From NCBI RefSeq assembly GCF_001678945.1, contig NZ_CP015124.1, positions 2,084,001 through 2,148,000 on the forward strand: a stretch of 64,000 nt of DNA, written 5' to 3'. Shown in pieces: positions 44,045 through 52,775 of the stretch; position 1 is the first letter of the stretch, and the number at the start of each line of letters is the position of its first letter. Below the pieces are notes generated by a model. That model saw only the letters and a program-made list of their open reading frames with translations, did no database searches and was not told where the DNA came from. The DNA is from Phaeobacter gallaeciensis (GTDB lineage: Bacteria > Pseudomonadota > Alphaproteobacteria > Rhodobacterales > Rhodobacteraceae). Position numbers and translations under genes: made by a program.

Positions 44045-44270
44045 CAAGGGCCGCACTGCGGCCGCGCGCCAGCGCGGTTCACCCTTGAGGCAGCGCCAGA
44101 GGGTATGATCCTTGTGTAGGTCCGTTGAGGGCAGATCTGCCCCTCAATGGACCTCTCAGCAATTACACTTGCGCTGTCCAAAGGACAGCGCCCGGCCCAA
44201 GGCCGCACGAAAGGGGGCTGGCGCAGCCGACCCCCTGCGGGCGCGGGAGTATTCCGCCTGCCCCAAAGAC
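44045..44270. repeat. Composite multi-hairpin interspersed repeat, copy B
   Basis: The spacer between convergent DUF427-cyclase and AEC genes repeats the architecture of copy A. TCAAGGG and CCCTTGA enclose two hairpins (GGCCGC/GCGGCC and CGCGC/GCGCG). A palindrome at 44119-44153 runs GGTCC ... GGACC with core TTGAGGGCAG/CTGCCCCTCAA, and TCTCAGCA (44154-44161) follows at once. Then come GCGCTGTCC/GGACAGCGC and GGGGGCTGGC/GCCGACCCCC hairpins and a GCGGGAGTATT tail. Relative to copy A, stem bases have changed in pairs. Confidence 0.75.
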
Positions 44271-44275
44271 TTAGC

Positions 44276-45220
44276 TCAAACCAGCAGCCACAACAGAACG
44301 GTCAGCGTCACAAAGGCGAGGCTCGTGGCGGTCAGCATAGCGAGGCTCGCCGCGCCCTCCAGCCCCTGCCGCTGGGCCAGCACCGTATAGATCCCGAACA
44401 TCGGCATCGCCGCCGACAGGATCACCGCGCTGTGCAACTCTTTCGGCATCGTCACCAGACCCGCCCATAGCAGCACCGCCGCCGCGCCAGCCACCAGCGC
44501 CGGGTGCAAAAGCAGCTTGCTCGCCGCGATCTGCGCCGCAAGACTGCGGTTGCCGTGCATCGGCAGCCCCACCAGCGATCCACCGATCACCACCAGCGAC
44601 AGCGCCCCGGCCGAGGCCGCCAGCATATCGACAAAACGCAGGAACGGCCCCGGCAGCGCAAACCCGGAGGCCGAAACCACAAGCCCCAGCGCCAGTGCGA
44701 TCAGCATCGGCATCTTCGCCATGTTCCACAGGATACCGCGCAGTTTCGGCAACAGCGGCTGGCCCGGCGTGCTGCCCGCCAGTTCCATCAAGAGCAGGCA
44801 GGTGGGGATCAGGATCAGGTTCTCGACCAGCAGGTTCAGCGCCAGGATCACCCCGGCCAGATCCGGAAAGGTCAACAGCATGATCGGATAGCCGACAAAG
44901 CCGTTGTTGGGACAGGTCGATCCCATCACGCCCAGCGCCCGGCGACGCGGATCCACGCCGCGCAGGGTGAACAGCACGAAGGAAACCGCGATGGTGGCAA
45001 TGCCGCCCAGACCATAGGCCAGCACGTATCCGGGCTGGAACACTTCGGCCGGGTTGCGCGCTGCCACGGCGGAGAAGATCAGCGCCGGTAGGGCGATGTT
45101 CAGCACATAGGCCCCGAACCGGCGCATATCCTCTGGGGTGAACCAGCCTTTCCAGACGATCCCGTAGCCAAGGCCCAGCGCCGCATAGATCGGAAAGGTG
45201 ATCGACAGGATCGCGCCCAT
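44276..45220 (-). CDS. AEC-family transporter
   Basis: A 314-residue membrane protein with about ten hydrophobic helices in two halves, as in the auxin efflux carrier (AEC) family. Typical segments are FGAYVLNIALPALIFSAVA near the N-terminus and a central STCPNNGFVGYPIMLL. Bacterial members export small acids such as malate or amino acids; the substrate here is unknown. It runs head-to-tail with aroC, 13 bases away, so the two may share a transcript. Confidence 0.87.
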   Translation of the reverse strand: MGAILSITFPIYAALGLGYGIVWKGWFTPEDMRRFGAYVLNIALPALIFSAVAARNPAEVFQPGYVLAYGLGGIATIAVSFVLFTLRGVDPRRRALGVMGSTCPNNGFVGYPIMLLTFPDLAGVILALNLLVENLILIPTCLLLMELAGSTPGQPLLPKLRGILWNMAKMPMLIALALGLVVSASGFALPGPFLRFVDMLAASAGALSLVVIGGSLVGLPMHGNRSLAAQIAASKLLLHPALVAGAAAVLLWAGLVTMPKELHSAVILSAAMPMFGIYTVLAQRQGLEGAASLAMLTATSLAFVTLTVLLWLLV

Positions 45221-45233
45221 GGCTCTGTGGCTC

Positions 45234-46337
45234 CTAGCCGATCTTCCCCTGGTTCTCGCCGATCTGTCCGCGGTGCAGCATCAGGTGATCCAGGATCACG
45301 CAGGCCATCATCGCCTCGGCCACCGGCACCGCGCGGATACCAACACAGGGGTCATGGCGGCCCTTGGTGATCACCTCGGCCGGGCTGCCATCCTTGCGGA
45401 TCGACTGGCGCGGCGTCAGGATCGACGAGGTCGGCTTTACCGCGAACCGCACCACCACATCCTGCCCGGTGGAAATCCCGCCCAGGATACCGCCTGCATG
45501 GTTGCTGGAATAGACCGGCTGACCATCGTTGCCCATGAAGATCTCATCGGCGTTTTCCGAGCCTTTCAGACGCGCGGCATTCATGCCTTCACCGATCTCC
45601 ACCCCCTTGACCGCGTTGATCGACATCATCGCCGCCGCCAGATCGGTATCGAGCTTGCCATAGACCGGCGCGCCGATCCCGGCGGGCACGCCGCGCGCCA
45701 CCACCTCAATCACCGCGCCAACGGAATCATGCGCCTTGCGCAACGCCTGCAGGTAGTCTTCCCAGTCTTTCACAGCGCCCGCATCGGGGATCCAGAAATC
45801 ATTCTGATCGATGGCGTCCCAATCGAACCGTTCCCGGTCGATGCCCATCTCGCCCATGGCGACCATATAGCCCTTGATCTCCAGCCCCGGTGCCAGCGCC
45901 TTGATCGCCTCGCGGGCAACACCGCCCGCAGCCACCCGCGCCGCCGTTTCCCGCGCCGAGGACCGTCCGCCGCCGCGATAATCGCGGTTGCCGTATTTCT
46001 GGTAATAGGTGATGTCGGCATGACCGGGGCGGAAGGTCTGGGCGATATCGCCGTAATCCTTGGAGCGCTGGTCGGTGTTCTCGATCATCAGCTGGATCGG
46101 CGTGCCGGTGGATTTTCCTTCAAAGACACCCGACAGGATCTTCACCGCATCCGGTTCGTTGCGCTGGGTCATGTTCTTGTTCTGACCCGGGCGGCGCTTG
46201 TCCAGCCACTGCTGCAGCATCTCCGGCTCCAGCGGCACGTTCGGCGGGCAGCCATCGACGGTGGCACCCAGCGCGGGACCGTGGCTTTCACCCCAGGTGG
46301 TGACGCGGAAAAGATGGCCAAAGCTGTTCATCGACAT
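45234..46337 (-). CDS. aroC: Chorismate synthase
   Basis: A 367-residue chorismate synthase, the last step of the shikimate pathway, using reduced FMN and EPSP. Family signatures [17 protein letters not shown] at the start, [16 protein letters not shown] in the middle and [21 protein letters not shown] near the end are intact. The ATG at 46337 is used; a second ATG 6 bases later is possible. Upstream, reading away, is the TPP riboswitch of thiB, so the 300-base divergent spacer must hold both promoters. Confidence 0.97.
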   Translation of the reverse strand: MSMNSFGHLFRVTTWGESHGPALGATVDGCPPNVPLEPEMLQQWLDKRRPGQNKNMTQRNEPDAVKILSGVFEGKSTGTPIQLMIENTDQRSKDYGDIAQTFRPGHADITYYQKYGNRDYRGGGRSSARETAARVAAGGVAREAIKALAPGLEIKGYMVAMGEMGIDRERFDWDAIDQNDFWIPDAGAVKDWEDYLQALRKAHDSVGAVIEVVARGVPAGIGAPVYGKLDTDLAAAMMSINAVKGVEIGEGMNAARLKGSENADEIFMGNDGQPVYSSNHAGGILGGISTGQDVVVRFAVKPTSSILTPRQSIRKDGSPAEVITKGRHDPCVGIRAVPVAEAMMACVILDHLMLHRGQIGENQGKIG

Positions 46338-46520
46338 GGGGGCGGTCTCCTTTGCGATCCGTGCTTAGCGGCGGGGCGGGCGTGGCTCAAGTGCAATTGC
46401 GCCCGCGTTGCCTGTCCCGCGCACGCTGCGGCAAGGCGCTGGTCACCTGTTTCGCGCGCGAAACATCCGCGCCGCCGCCCTCTTTCCTTGTCTTTGCCGC
46501 CCCCGGGCCCTAGGTTGCCG

Positions 46521-46602
46521 CTCACCTCGGGGTGCGTCGCACAAGGGCGCTGAGATCACACCCGTTGAACCTGAACCGGCTAACACCGGCGGAGGGAAGG
46601 TT
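46521..46602 (+). ncRNA. TPP riboswitch (THI element) upstream of thiBPQ
   Basis: The conserved segments of the thiamine-pyrophosphate aptamer are present in order: CTCGGGGTGC, GCTGAGATCACACCCG, TTGAACCTGAACCGG, TAACACCGGCG and AGGGAAG. It sits 57 bases before the thiB start and should shut off the thiamine transporter when TPP is plentiful. The remainder of the spacer back to aroC (46338-46520) shows no gene. Confidence 0.95.
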
Positions 46603-46658
46603 ATGGATAAGACCCGTCAACGGCACCACCCTTGCCTATCGCCGCAAAGGAGGATGCC

Positions 46659-47636
46659 ATGAAGTATTCTGTTTTTGCAGCGGGACTGCTCGGCGCATCG
46701 GCGGCATTCGCCGAGACGCCCGAATTGACCGTTTACACCTACGACAGCTTTGTCTCGGACTGGGGCCCCGGCCCTGCGGTCGAGAAGGCCTTTGAGGAGG
46801 TCTGCGGCTGCGATCTGAAACTGGTCGGCGCGGGCGATGGCGCCGCGCTGCTGGCGCGGATCAAGCTGGAAGGCAACCGTTCCGATGCAGATGTGGTGCT
46901 GGGGCTGGATACCAACCTCACCGCCGCCGCCAAGGACAGCGGCCTGTTTGCGGATCATTCCGTCAGCGCCGAGTTCGATCTGCCCATCGCCTGGGAAGAC
47001 GCGACCTTTGTTCCTTATGACTGGGGCTATTTCGCCTTTGTCCACAATGCGGATGCCGATGTGCCGGGCGATTTCAAATCGCTGGCCGCCAGCGACACCC
47101 GGATCGTGATCCAGGATCCGCGCTCCTCCACCCCCGGTCTGGGCCTGTTGATGTGGGTGAAGGCCGCTTACGGGGGTGAGGCGCCGACGATCTGGGAAGG
47201 TCTTGCCGACAATATCGTCACCGTCACCAAGGGTTGGTCCGAGGCCTATGGCATGTTTCTTGAGGGCGAGGCCGACATGGTGCTCTCCTACACCACCTCC
47301 CCCGCCTATCACCTGATCGCTGAAGAGGACGCCAGCAAGGCGGCCGCGTCGTTCGCCGAAGGGCACTACATGCAGGTCGAAGTCGCCGGTAAACTCGCCG
47401 CGAGCGACCAGCCCGAGCTGGCCGATCAGTTCCTTCAGTTCATGGTCTCGGATGCCTTTCAGTCCGTCATCCCCACCACCAATTGGATGTATCCGGCGGT
47501 GACACCCGAAGACGGTCTGCCCACGGGATTTGAGACACTGATCACCCCGGAGAAATCGCTGCTGCTGCCCGCCGATCAGGCTGCGGCTGTGCGTGATGCG
47601 GCGCTGGACGAATGGCGCGGCGCGCTCAGCCGCTAA
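46659..47636 (+). CDS. thiB: Thiamine/TPP ABC transporter substrate-binding protein
   Basis: A 325-residue periplasmic binding protein with a signal peptide (cleavage after AAFA near residue 19), followed by ELTVYTYDSFVSDWGPG and the WGYFAFVHN and RSSTPGLGLLMWV segments of the ThiB family. It delivers thiamine or its phosphates to ThiPQ. AAAGGAGG precedes the ATG at 46659 and the TPP riboswitch lies just upstream, which confirms the substrate class. Its end overlaps thiP by 25 bases. Confidence 0.95.
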   Translation: MKYSVFAAGLLGASAAFAETPELTVYTYDSFVSDWGPGPAVEKAFEEVCGCDLKLVGAGDGAALLARIKLEGNRSDADVVLGLDTNLTAAAKDSGLFADHSVSAEFDLPIAWEDATFVPYDWGYFAFVHNADADVPGDFKSLAASDTRIVIQDPRSSTPGLGLLMWVKAAYGGEAPTIWEGLADNIVTVTKGWSEAYGMFLEGEADMVLSYTTSPAYHLIAEEDASKAAASFAEGHYMQVEVAGKLAASDQPELADQFLQFMVSDAFQSVIPTTNWMYPAVTPEDGLPTGFETLITPEKSLLLPADQAAAVRDAALDEWRGALSR

Positions 47637-49168
47637 GCCCGGCTGCGGGATATGGCGCCGCCCTGCTGGTGGCGGCGCTGATCCTTGGCACGCTGGCAGC
47701 GGTCGCCTTGCGCGCCGAACCCGGGCGCGGGCTGGTCACCGCCGATTGGGCGGCGGTGCGGTTCACGCTGGTGCAGGCGAGCCTTTCTGCCCTGTTCAGC
47801 GTCGCCCTTGCGGTGCCTGTGGCCCGCGCGCTGGCACGGCGACGCTTTGCCGGGCGCAACCTGCTGATCGCCCTTTTGGGCGCACCCTTCATCCTGCCCG
47901 TGATCGTCGCTATCCTTGGCCTGCTCGCAGTCTTTGGCCGCGCGGGCTGGGTCAGCGATGCGCTGGGACTGTTCGGACTTGAACCCCTCAGCATCTATGG
48001 TCTGCACGGTGTTGTGCTGGCCCATGTCTTTTTCAACCTGCCGCTGGCGACGCGGCTGATCCTGCAAGGCTGGCAGGAGATCCCCGCCGAACGTTTTCGT
48101 CTGGCCGCGCAACTGGACGCAGACGCGCGCGCCATGTGGCAGCTTTTGGAGGCACCGATGCTGGCCCGCGTCGTACCCGGCGCCTTGGCGGTGGTCTTTG
48201 CCATTTGCCTCTCCAGCTTTGCCGTGGCCCTGACGCTGGGCGGTGGCCCGCGCGCCACCACCATTGAACTGGCGATCTATCAGGCCTTCAGTTTCGATTT
48301 CGATCTGGGCCGCGCGGCGCTGTTGTCGGCGGTGCAATTGCTGCTGACCGCGCTGGCGGCCATGATCGCCCTGCGCGCCCCGGTGGGCGAAGGGTTCGGC
48401 AGCGGGCTTGACCGAATGCTGCGCCGCTGGGACGGGCGCGGCGCCATGGCGCGCGGCTTTGATGGCTTCTGGATCCTCTTTGCCGCCCTGTTCCTGCTCC
48501 TGCCGCTGCTGGCGGTGGTACTGTCGGGGCTGCCGGGAGTGCTGTCGCTGCCCGCCTCGGTCTGGCAGGCCGCGGGGGCCTCAATCCTGGTGGCAGGCGC
48601 CAGCACCCTGATCCTGCTGGCGCTGGCACTGCCGATGGCGCTGGCGGCGGCGCTGGGGCGCCCGCTGCCAATGGAGATCGCCGGACTTCTGGGACTTGCC
48701 GCCTCTCCGCTGGTGATCGGCACCGGGCTGTTCATCCTGATCTATCCTGTGGCCAGCCCCTTTGCGCTGGCGCTGCCAGTGACGGCGCTGGTCAATGCGG
48801 TGATGGCGCTGCCCTTTGCCATGCGGATCCTGATCCCGGCGGCCCGCGATGTCATCACCCGGCACCGGCGGCTTGCGCTCTCTCTTGATATGACCGGGCG
48901 ACCCTTTATCCTGTGGGTGGTCCTGCCGCGTATGCGGGCGCAGATCGGATTTGCCGCCGGGCTGGCGGCGGCGCTGTCGATGGGGGATCTTGGAGTCATC
49001 GCCCTTTTTGCCGATCCCGAGGTCGCCACCCTGCCCTTGCAGGTCTACCGGCTGATGGGCGCCTACCAGATGCAGGCGGCAGCGGGCGCGGCGCTGGTGC
49101 TGCTGTGCCTGTCGATGGGGGCCTTCTGGATCCTGGACCGGGGAGGACGCTGGCATGCTGAAGCTTGA
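47612..49168 (+). CDS. thiP: Thiamine ABC transporter permease
   Basis: A 518-residue double-length permease: two six-helix halves, each with an ABC permease loop (the first near ERFRLAAQLDADARAMWQ, the second near RRLALSLDMTGRPFI). ThiP forms the membrane channel for thiamine uptake with ThiB and ThiQ. It overlaps thiB at the 5' end and thiQ at the 3' end (14 bases), so the three proteins are co-translated. Start ATG at 47612 has only a weak ribosome site, which is usual for coupled starts. Confidence 0.94.
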   Translation: MARRAQPLSPAAGYGAALLVAALILGTLAAVALRAEPGRGLVTADWAAVRFTLVQASLSALFSVALAVPVARALARRRFAGRNLLIALLGAPFILPVIVAILGLLAVFGRAGWVSDALGLFGLEPLSIYGLHGVVLAHVFFNLPLATRLILQGWQEIPAERFRLAAQLDADARAMWQLLEAPMLARVVPGALAVVFAICLSSFAVALTLGGGPRATTIELAIYQAFSFDFDLGRAALLSAVQLLLTALAAMIALRAPVGEGFGSGLDRMLRRWDGRGAMARGFDGFWILFAALFLLLPLLAVVLSGLPGVLSLPASVWQAAGASILVAGASTLILLALALPMALAAALGRPLPMEIAGLLGLAASPLVIGTGLFILIYPVASPFALALPVTALVNAVMALPFAMRILIPAARDVITRHRRLALSLDMTGRPFILWVVLPRMRAQIGFAAGLAAALSMGDLGVIALFADPEVATLPLQVYRLMGAYQMQAAAGAALVLLCLSMGAFWILDRGGRWHAEA

Positions 49169-49847
49169 ACATATCCGCATCGACAATGGCGGCTTTATCC
49201 TGACTGCTGATTTCGCGATTCCCCCCGGCGCGCGGGTTGCGGTCATCGGCCCTTCCGGCGCGGGCAAGACCACCCTCATCGAGGCCGTCGCCGGGTTTCT
49301 GCCCCTCTCCGGCGGGCGGATCCTCTGGGGAGAGAGCGATATCAGCGATCAATTGCCCGGCAAGCGTCCGGTCGCCATGCTGTTTCAGGATGGCAATCTG
49401 TTTCCGCATCTGACTGCGGCGCAGAACGTCGGGCTGGGCCTGCATCCGAACCTGCGACTGAGCGATTCCGAACACGCCCGCGTCGCGCAGGCGCTGGAGC
49501 GAGTCGGCCTTTCAGGCATGGAGGCGCGCAAACCTGCCGCCCTGTCCGGCGGACAGCAAAGCCGTGTCGCGCTGGCGCGGGTGCTGGTGCAGGGGCGGGA
49601 TATCCTGCTGTTGGATGAACCCTTCGCGGCACTGGGTCCTGCCTTGAAGGCCGAGATGCTGGATCTGGTGGCGGAACTGGCAACGGAGAGCGGCGCAACG
49701 CTGTTGATGGTGAGCCATGACCCCGGCGACGCCCGGCGCATTGCCGATCAGGTGGTGCTGGTGGCCGAGGGGCAGGCTCATCCGCCCCGGCCAACGGCGG
49801 ATCTTTTGGACGACCCGCCGCCTGCCTTGAAGGCTTATCTGGGGTAG
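49155..49847 (+). CDS. thiQ: Thiamine ABC transporter ATP-binding protein
   Basis: A 230-residue ABC ATPase with Walker A GPSGAGKTT, Q-loop FQDGNLFPHL, signature LSGGQQSR and Walker B ILLLDEPFAALGP, with the H-loop VSHDPG. It energises ThiP. It closes the thiBPQ operon. Two hairpins without a long T-run follow before the convergent ribH gene, the stronger one at 49926-49947. Confidence 0.95.
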   Translation: MLKLEHIRIDNGGFILTADFAIPPGARVAVIGPSGAGKTTLIEAVAGFLPLSGGRILWGESDISDQLPGKRPVAMLFQDGNLFPHLTAAQNVGLGLHPNLRLSDSEHARVAQALERVGLSGMEARKPAALSGGQQSRVALARVLVQGRDILLLDEPFAALGPALKAEMLDLVAELATESGATLLMVSHDPGDARRIADQVVLVAEGQAHPPRPTADLLDDPPPALKAYLG

Positions 49848-49925
49848 TTTGTTTTCAGAAGGACAGTTCAGCGTCCGACCGAGGTGGGAGCGGAACGCGC
49901 CCGCCATGGGGGCGGGCGGACGCGT

Positions 49926-49947
49926 GCCTGCCGCTGAAGCGGCAGGC
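49926..49947. terminator. Hairpin between thiQ and ribH
   Basis: GCCTGCCGCT and AGCGGCAGGC form a 10-bp perfect stem with a 2-base loop gap, in the spacer between convergent genes. A weaker GC hairpin lies just before it. There is no clear T-run on either side. Confidence 0.55.
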
Positions 49948-49969
49948 TGTTGGTCACAAATACGAAGGT

Positions 49970-50419
49970 TTACGCAGCCTGCGCCAATCCCTTTGCCTGC
50001 TCCCGCGTCTTGGTGATCATCAGCGCAGCCTGCGCCGCCTCGCGGCCCTTCTGAACGAAATGGTCGCGGTAGATCGCCATGTGGTGATCGGTTTCCTGGA
50101 AATGATGCGGGGTCAGCGAGACGGACAGCACCGGCACGCCGGTGTCCATTCCTGCACGCATCAGCCCGTCCACGACCGCCTGCGCAACGAAATCATGCCG
50201 GTAGATGCCGCCATCCACCACCAGCGCGGCGCAAGCCACGGCGGCGTATTGGCCGGTCTTGGCCAGCTCCTGCGCCATCAGCGGCATCTCGAATGCGCCA
50301 GGCACGTCAAAAACATCGATCTGCTCGGCCGGGATCAATTCCTGAAATCCTTCGAGCGCGCGATCGACGATATCGGCGTGCCAATTGGCCTTGATGAATG
50401 CATATCGGGTGTGTGTCAT
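49970..50419 (-). CDS. ribH: 6,7-dimethyl-8-ribityllumazine synthase (type II)
   Basis: A 149-residue lumazine synthase, making the last intermediate before riboflavin. It has the RibH pattern FDVPGAFEMPLMAQELA, VACAALVVDGGIYRHDFVAQAV and SVSLTPHHFQE. The type II features (short, with HDFVAQAVVDGL in place of the HFxxxA of type I) match the RibH2 proteins of Brucella and Mesorhizobium, which are decamers. AGGAG precedes the ATG at 50419. It lies directly behind an FMN riboswitch, so this copy should be made only when FMN is scarce. Confidence 0.94.
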   Translation of the reverse strand: MTHTRYAFIKANWHADIVDRALEGFQELIPAEQIDVFDVPGAFEMPLMAQELAKTGQYAAVACAALVVDGGIYRHDFVAQAVVDGLMRAGMDTGVPVLSVSLTPHHFQETDHHMAIYRDHFVQKGREAAQAALMITKTREQAKGLAQAA

Positions 50420-50505
50420 GGTTATCTCCTATAGGTTCGACACGTCACCCAAGGCGATAACGAACGGCAGGAGCCCCGCCCCGAAAAAGGCAGTCCCTGT
50501 CGCAC

Positions 50506-50756
50506 GTTCTCTTCCATCCGGACTATAACCGTCGGCTCTGGCCTCTCACCAGATCTGCTTGTCACTTTCCTGACTGCTCCACAGCTTGATCCGAAAACCG
50601 GTTCCCACTTTTCGGGCTGTGGACGCGCTTGTCCAAGCCACCGGAACCGATGTTCGCCTCATTGGCTGTGGGTTCACGCCCCGAAAAGCCGCTCGCGGGC
50701 TGACGGGGACACGCCCCGCATACCGCCGGTGGGGAATTTCGCCCCGCCCTGAGAAC
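50506..50756 (-). ncRNA. FMN riboswitch (RFN element) with a large insertion, upstream of ribH
   Basis: On the minus strand all conserved parts are present: GTTCTC opening (50751-50756), AGGGCGGGGCGAAATTCCCC, ACCGGCGGTA, GCCCGCGAGCG, then CAGATCTGGTGAGAGGCCAG, GCCGACGGTTATAGTCCGGA and the closing GAGAAC (50506-50511). The element spans about 250 bases instead of the usual 130-150, because the variable stem between GCCCGCGAGCG and CAGATCTGG has grown by about 130 bases. Confidence 0.93.
50579..50622. repeat. Palindromic insertion in the variable stem of the FMN riboswitch
   Basis: CCACAGC (50579-50585) pairs with GCTGTGG (50616-50622), and inside it CCGAAAA (50591-50597) pairs with TTTTCGG (50609-50615) around ACCGGTTCCC-like sequence. 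This nested palindrome is of the type CCGAAAA-N11-TTTTCGG, which I recall as a recurrent intergenic repeat of alphaproteobacteria. It sits where the RFN variable stem tolerates length changes. Confidence 0.6.
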
Positions 50757-50818
50757 AGGCGAAACTTGCCAACAGCGGGCCGGTGTTTCAAGTCTGTTCG
50801 CGACGTCAGGAGATCAAT

Positions 50819-51427
50819 ATGCACCCCAATCCCATTTATCATGATGCAGACCGCGCGCAGAATCTCGATTTTGCCCGGACGCGCGCCTTTGGCGTTCTGG
50901 CGGTTTCCACGGCAGAGGCGCCGCTGATCAGCCATGTTCCGTTCTTACTAAGCGAAGACGGCACCTCTACCGATCTGCATCTGGTGCGGTCGAACCCGAT
51001 CACCCGGGTGCTGAAATCCCCGCAGACTGCGCGGCTGGCGGTCAGCGGGCCGGATGGCTATGTCTCGCCCGATTGGTACGGGCTGGCCGATCAGGTGCCG
51101 ACCTGGAATTACGTGGCTGTGCATCTGACCGGCAGGCTGGAGCAGCGCCCGCAAGATGAACTGCTGGATCTTCTGGACCGGCAATCGGCGTATTACGAGG
51201 CGCGGTTGCTGCCAAAACCACCCTGGCACAGCGACAAAATGGAACCGGAGGCGCTGGAACGGATGATGCGGATGATCGTGCCGGTGCGGCTCAGCATCGA
51301 AACGGTGGAGGGCACCTGGAAGCTGAGTCAGAACAAGCCTGAGCCCGCCCGCACGGCGGTCGCGGATCAGATCACCACCGGTTTTGGCGCCGAGCTGGAT
51401 GATCTGGCCCGGATGATGCGCCCCTGA
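50819..51427 (+). CDS. FMN-binding PaiB-family negative regulator
   Basis: A 202-residue split-barrel flavin-binding protein of the PaiB type. The pattern MHPNPIYHDADRAQNLDF at the start, ISHVPFLL with the FMN phosphate region, the WYGLADQVPTWNYVAVHLTGR stretch (divided between strand and turn) and WKLSQNKP near the end are characteristic. Bacillus PaiB regulates protease and sporulation genes, but DNA binding is not proven for most members. CAGGAGA precedes the ATG at 50819. It is divergent from ribH and its promoter must overlap the 5' part of the FMN riboswitch region on the other strand. Confidence 0.85.
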   Translation: MHPNPIYHDADRAQNLDFARTRAFGVLAVSTAEAPLISHVPFLLSEDGTSTDLHLVRSNPITRVLKSPQTARLAVSGPDGYVSPDWYGLADQVPTWNYVAVHLTGRLEQRPQDELLDLLDRQSAYYEARLLPKPPWHSDKMEPEALERMMRMIVPVRLSIETVEGTWKLSQNKPEPARTAVADQITTGFGAELDDLARMMRP

Positions 51428-51461
51428 TCCCCGGACTGCCCCGCGCGGGTCGGGGCAGCAA

Positions 51462-52187
51462 TCACAGGGTCTCGACGGCGGCCGCAGCCAGAACCTCGCC
51501 GGTGGGGGCACCGGTGGGCGAGCCGCCTTCTGGTTCGTCCGAGATCGCCAGAGTCGCCCCGGCAAACTGCTGCACCAACTCCGCAGGCAGGGTCACGAAA
51601 ATCTCATTCTCATCCGGCAGCACCCCAAGGGAGACCGGCGCCTCGGCCCCATCGGCAATCAGCCACAGTTCCAGCGCCCGGCCGGGACGCGGCGCGCCCT
51701 GATCACGCCGGATCAGCAGCAGGTTCTGCTCCGCATCGAGCCCGGCGGCCACGAAGAGGTCGCCATCGGCCGAGGCCAGATCAACATGATAGGCCGGTGA
51801 GAAATCCGGGCGCGTCAGGATCGGCACCAGCACCAGCGCCGCCACCAGAACCAGCGCCGCCGCCAGCGCGCCAAGCCCCATGCGCCAGGCCGAGAAGATG
51901 CGCCGCACGCCTTCTGGACCTTCCGGCGCGGCGTCGATCTGCGCCATCAGCGCCGCCTTCACCCGGGCGGGTGGCGCGGTCTCGGGTACCTCTTCGGCAA
52001 GGCTGGCAAAATGCGCCTCCCAGCGATGAACCTCTTCCCGCAGGGCAGGCTCCGCCGCCAGGCGCGCCTCAAAGCTGCGCCGTGCCTCGGCATCCAGAAG
52101 ATGCAGCACGTATTCGGCGGCGAGGAACTCGTCGTCGAAGGGAGGCTCTGCCTGAGGGGTATCGGTGCCGCTCATCGGGTCAGACAT
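51462..52187 (-). CDS. Anti-sigma factor, RskA type
   Basis: A 241-residue protein with a cytosolic N-terminal anti-sigma domain (AAEYVLHLLDAEARRSFEARL, HRWEAHFASLAEEV), one transmembrane helix (about residues 106-126, LGALAAALVLVAALVLVP) and a periplasmic RskA-type domain (NLLLIRRDQGAPRPGRALELW; SLGVLPDENEIFVTLP). It should hold the sigma factor at the membrane until an envelope signal arrives. It overlaps the sigma gene by 16 bases in the same direction. Confidence 0.9.
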   Translation of the reverse strand: MSDPMSGTDTPQAEPPFDDEFLAAEYVLHLLDAEARRSFEARLAAEPALREEVHRWEAHFASLAEEVPETAPPARVKAALMAQIDAAPEGPEGVRRIFSAWRMGLGALAAALVLVAALVLVPILTRPDFSPAYHVDLASADGDLFVAAGLDAEQNLLLIRRDQGAPRPGRALELWLIADGAEAPVSLGVLPDENEIFVTLPAELVQQFAGATLAISDEPEGGSPTGAPTGEVLAAAAVETL

Positions 52188-52726
52188 TCTTTCAGTTTCT
52201 GGAGGCTGCGACGCAGCCAGGTACGCATCGTATTCAGCGGAACGCCGTGACGTTCCGCCAGGGTCTGGTAATTGTCTCCTTCCAGATAGGCGCCGCGCAC
52301 GGCCTCTGCACGGTCCTGCGGCAATTCCTCCATGCAGGCGTTCATGCGGGCCTGCTCGGACCGGGCAATGGTAGTGGCTTCGGGGCCGGGGTTACTGTCC
52401 GGCACCTGCTCCAGCAGATCGCCGCCGTCGCCCTGACCGGACATCCGCGCCTGACGGGACCGCAGCCGGTCAATCGACAGGTTTCGGGCGATGGTGATCA
52501 GCCAGGTCATCGGACTGTGCCCAGTCACCGCATAACTATCCGCCTTGGCCCAGATCCGCAAAAAGACCTCTTGCAGGGTATCTTCGGCCTCGCCGCGGTT
52601 TTTCAGCACCCGCAGGCAGACGCCGAACAGCTTGGCACTGGTCGCATCATAGAGCGCTGCGAAAGCACGCCGGTCGCGCAGGGCGATTCGTGCGATCATC
52701 GTCTCGATCTCTGCTGGTGTTGTCAT
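52172..52726 (-). CDS. ECF RNA polymerase sigma factor
   Basis: A 184-residue ECF sigma factor. Region 2 contains FAALYDATSAKLFGVCLRVLKN and EDTLQEVFLRIWAKA, with the DRLRSR segment; region 4 ends GDNYQTLAERHGVPLNTMRTWLRRSL with the helix-turn-helix. It is likely an ECF of the SigK/RskA-regulated type, responding to envelope or oxidative stress. The ATG at 52726 has a GGGC-type site; an in-frame ATG at 52750 is an alternative. It lies about 50 bases behind a strong terminator (52776-52804) that separates it from the upstream secreted-protein gene. Confidence 0.92.
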   Translation of the reverse strand: MTTPAEIETMIARIALRDRRAFAALYDATSAKLFGVCLRVLKNRGEAEDTLQEVFLRIWAKADSYAVTGHSPMTWLITIARNLSIDRLRSRQARMSGQGDGGDLLEQVPDSNPGPEATTIARSEQARMNACMEELPQDRAEAVRGAYLEGDNYQTLAERHGVPLNTMRTWLRRSLQKLKECLTR

Positions 52727-52775
52727 ATCTGCCCGGCCCTGATTTCCCATCTAGGTAGACAGGTCGTGCAGAAAG

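Noticed and set aside
45198-46553. A 451-codon plus-strand frame opposite aroC
   Set aside because: aroC carries all chorismate synthase signatures; this frame is antisense noise and also runs into the TPP riboswitch.
50546-50935. Two overlapping frames (minus and plus) in the ribH upstream region
   Set aside because: They lie across the FMN riboswitch, whose conserved blocks explain the sequence.
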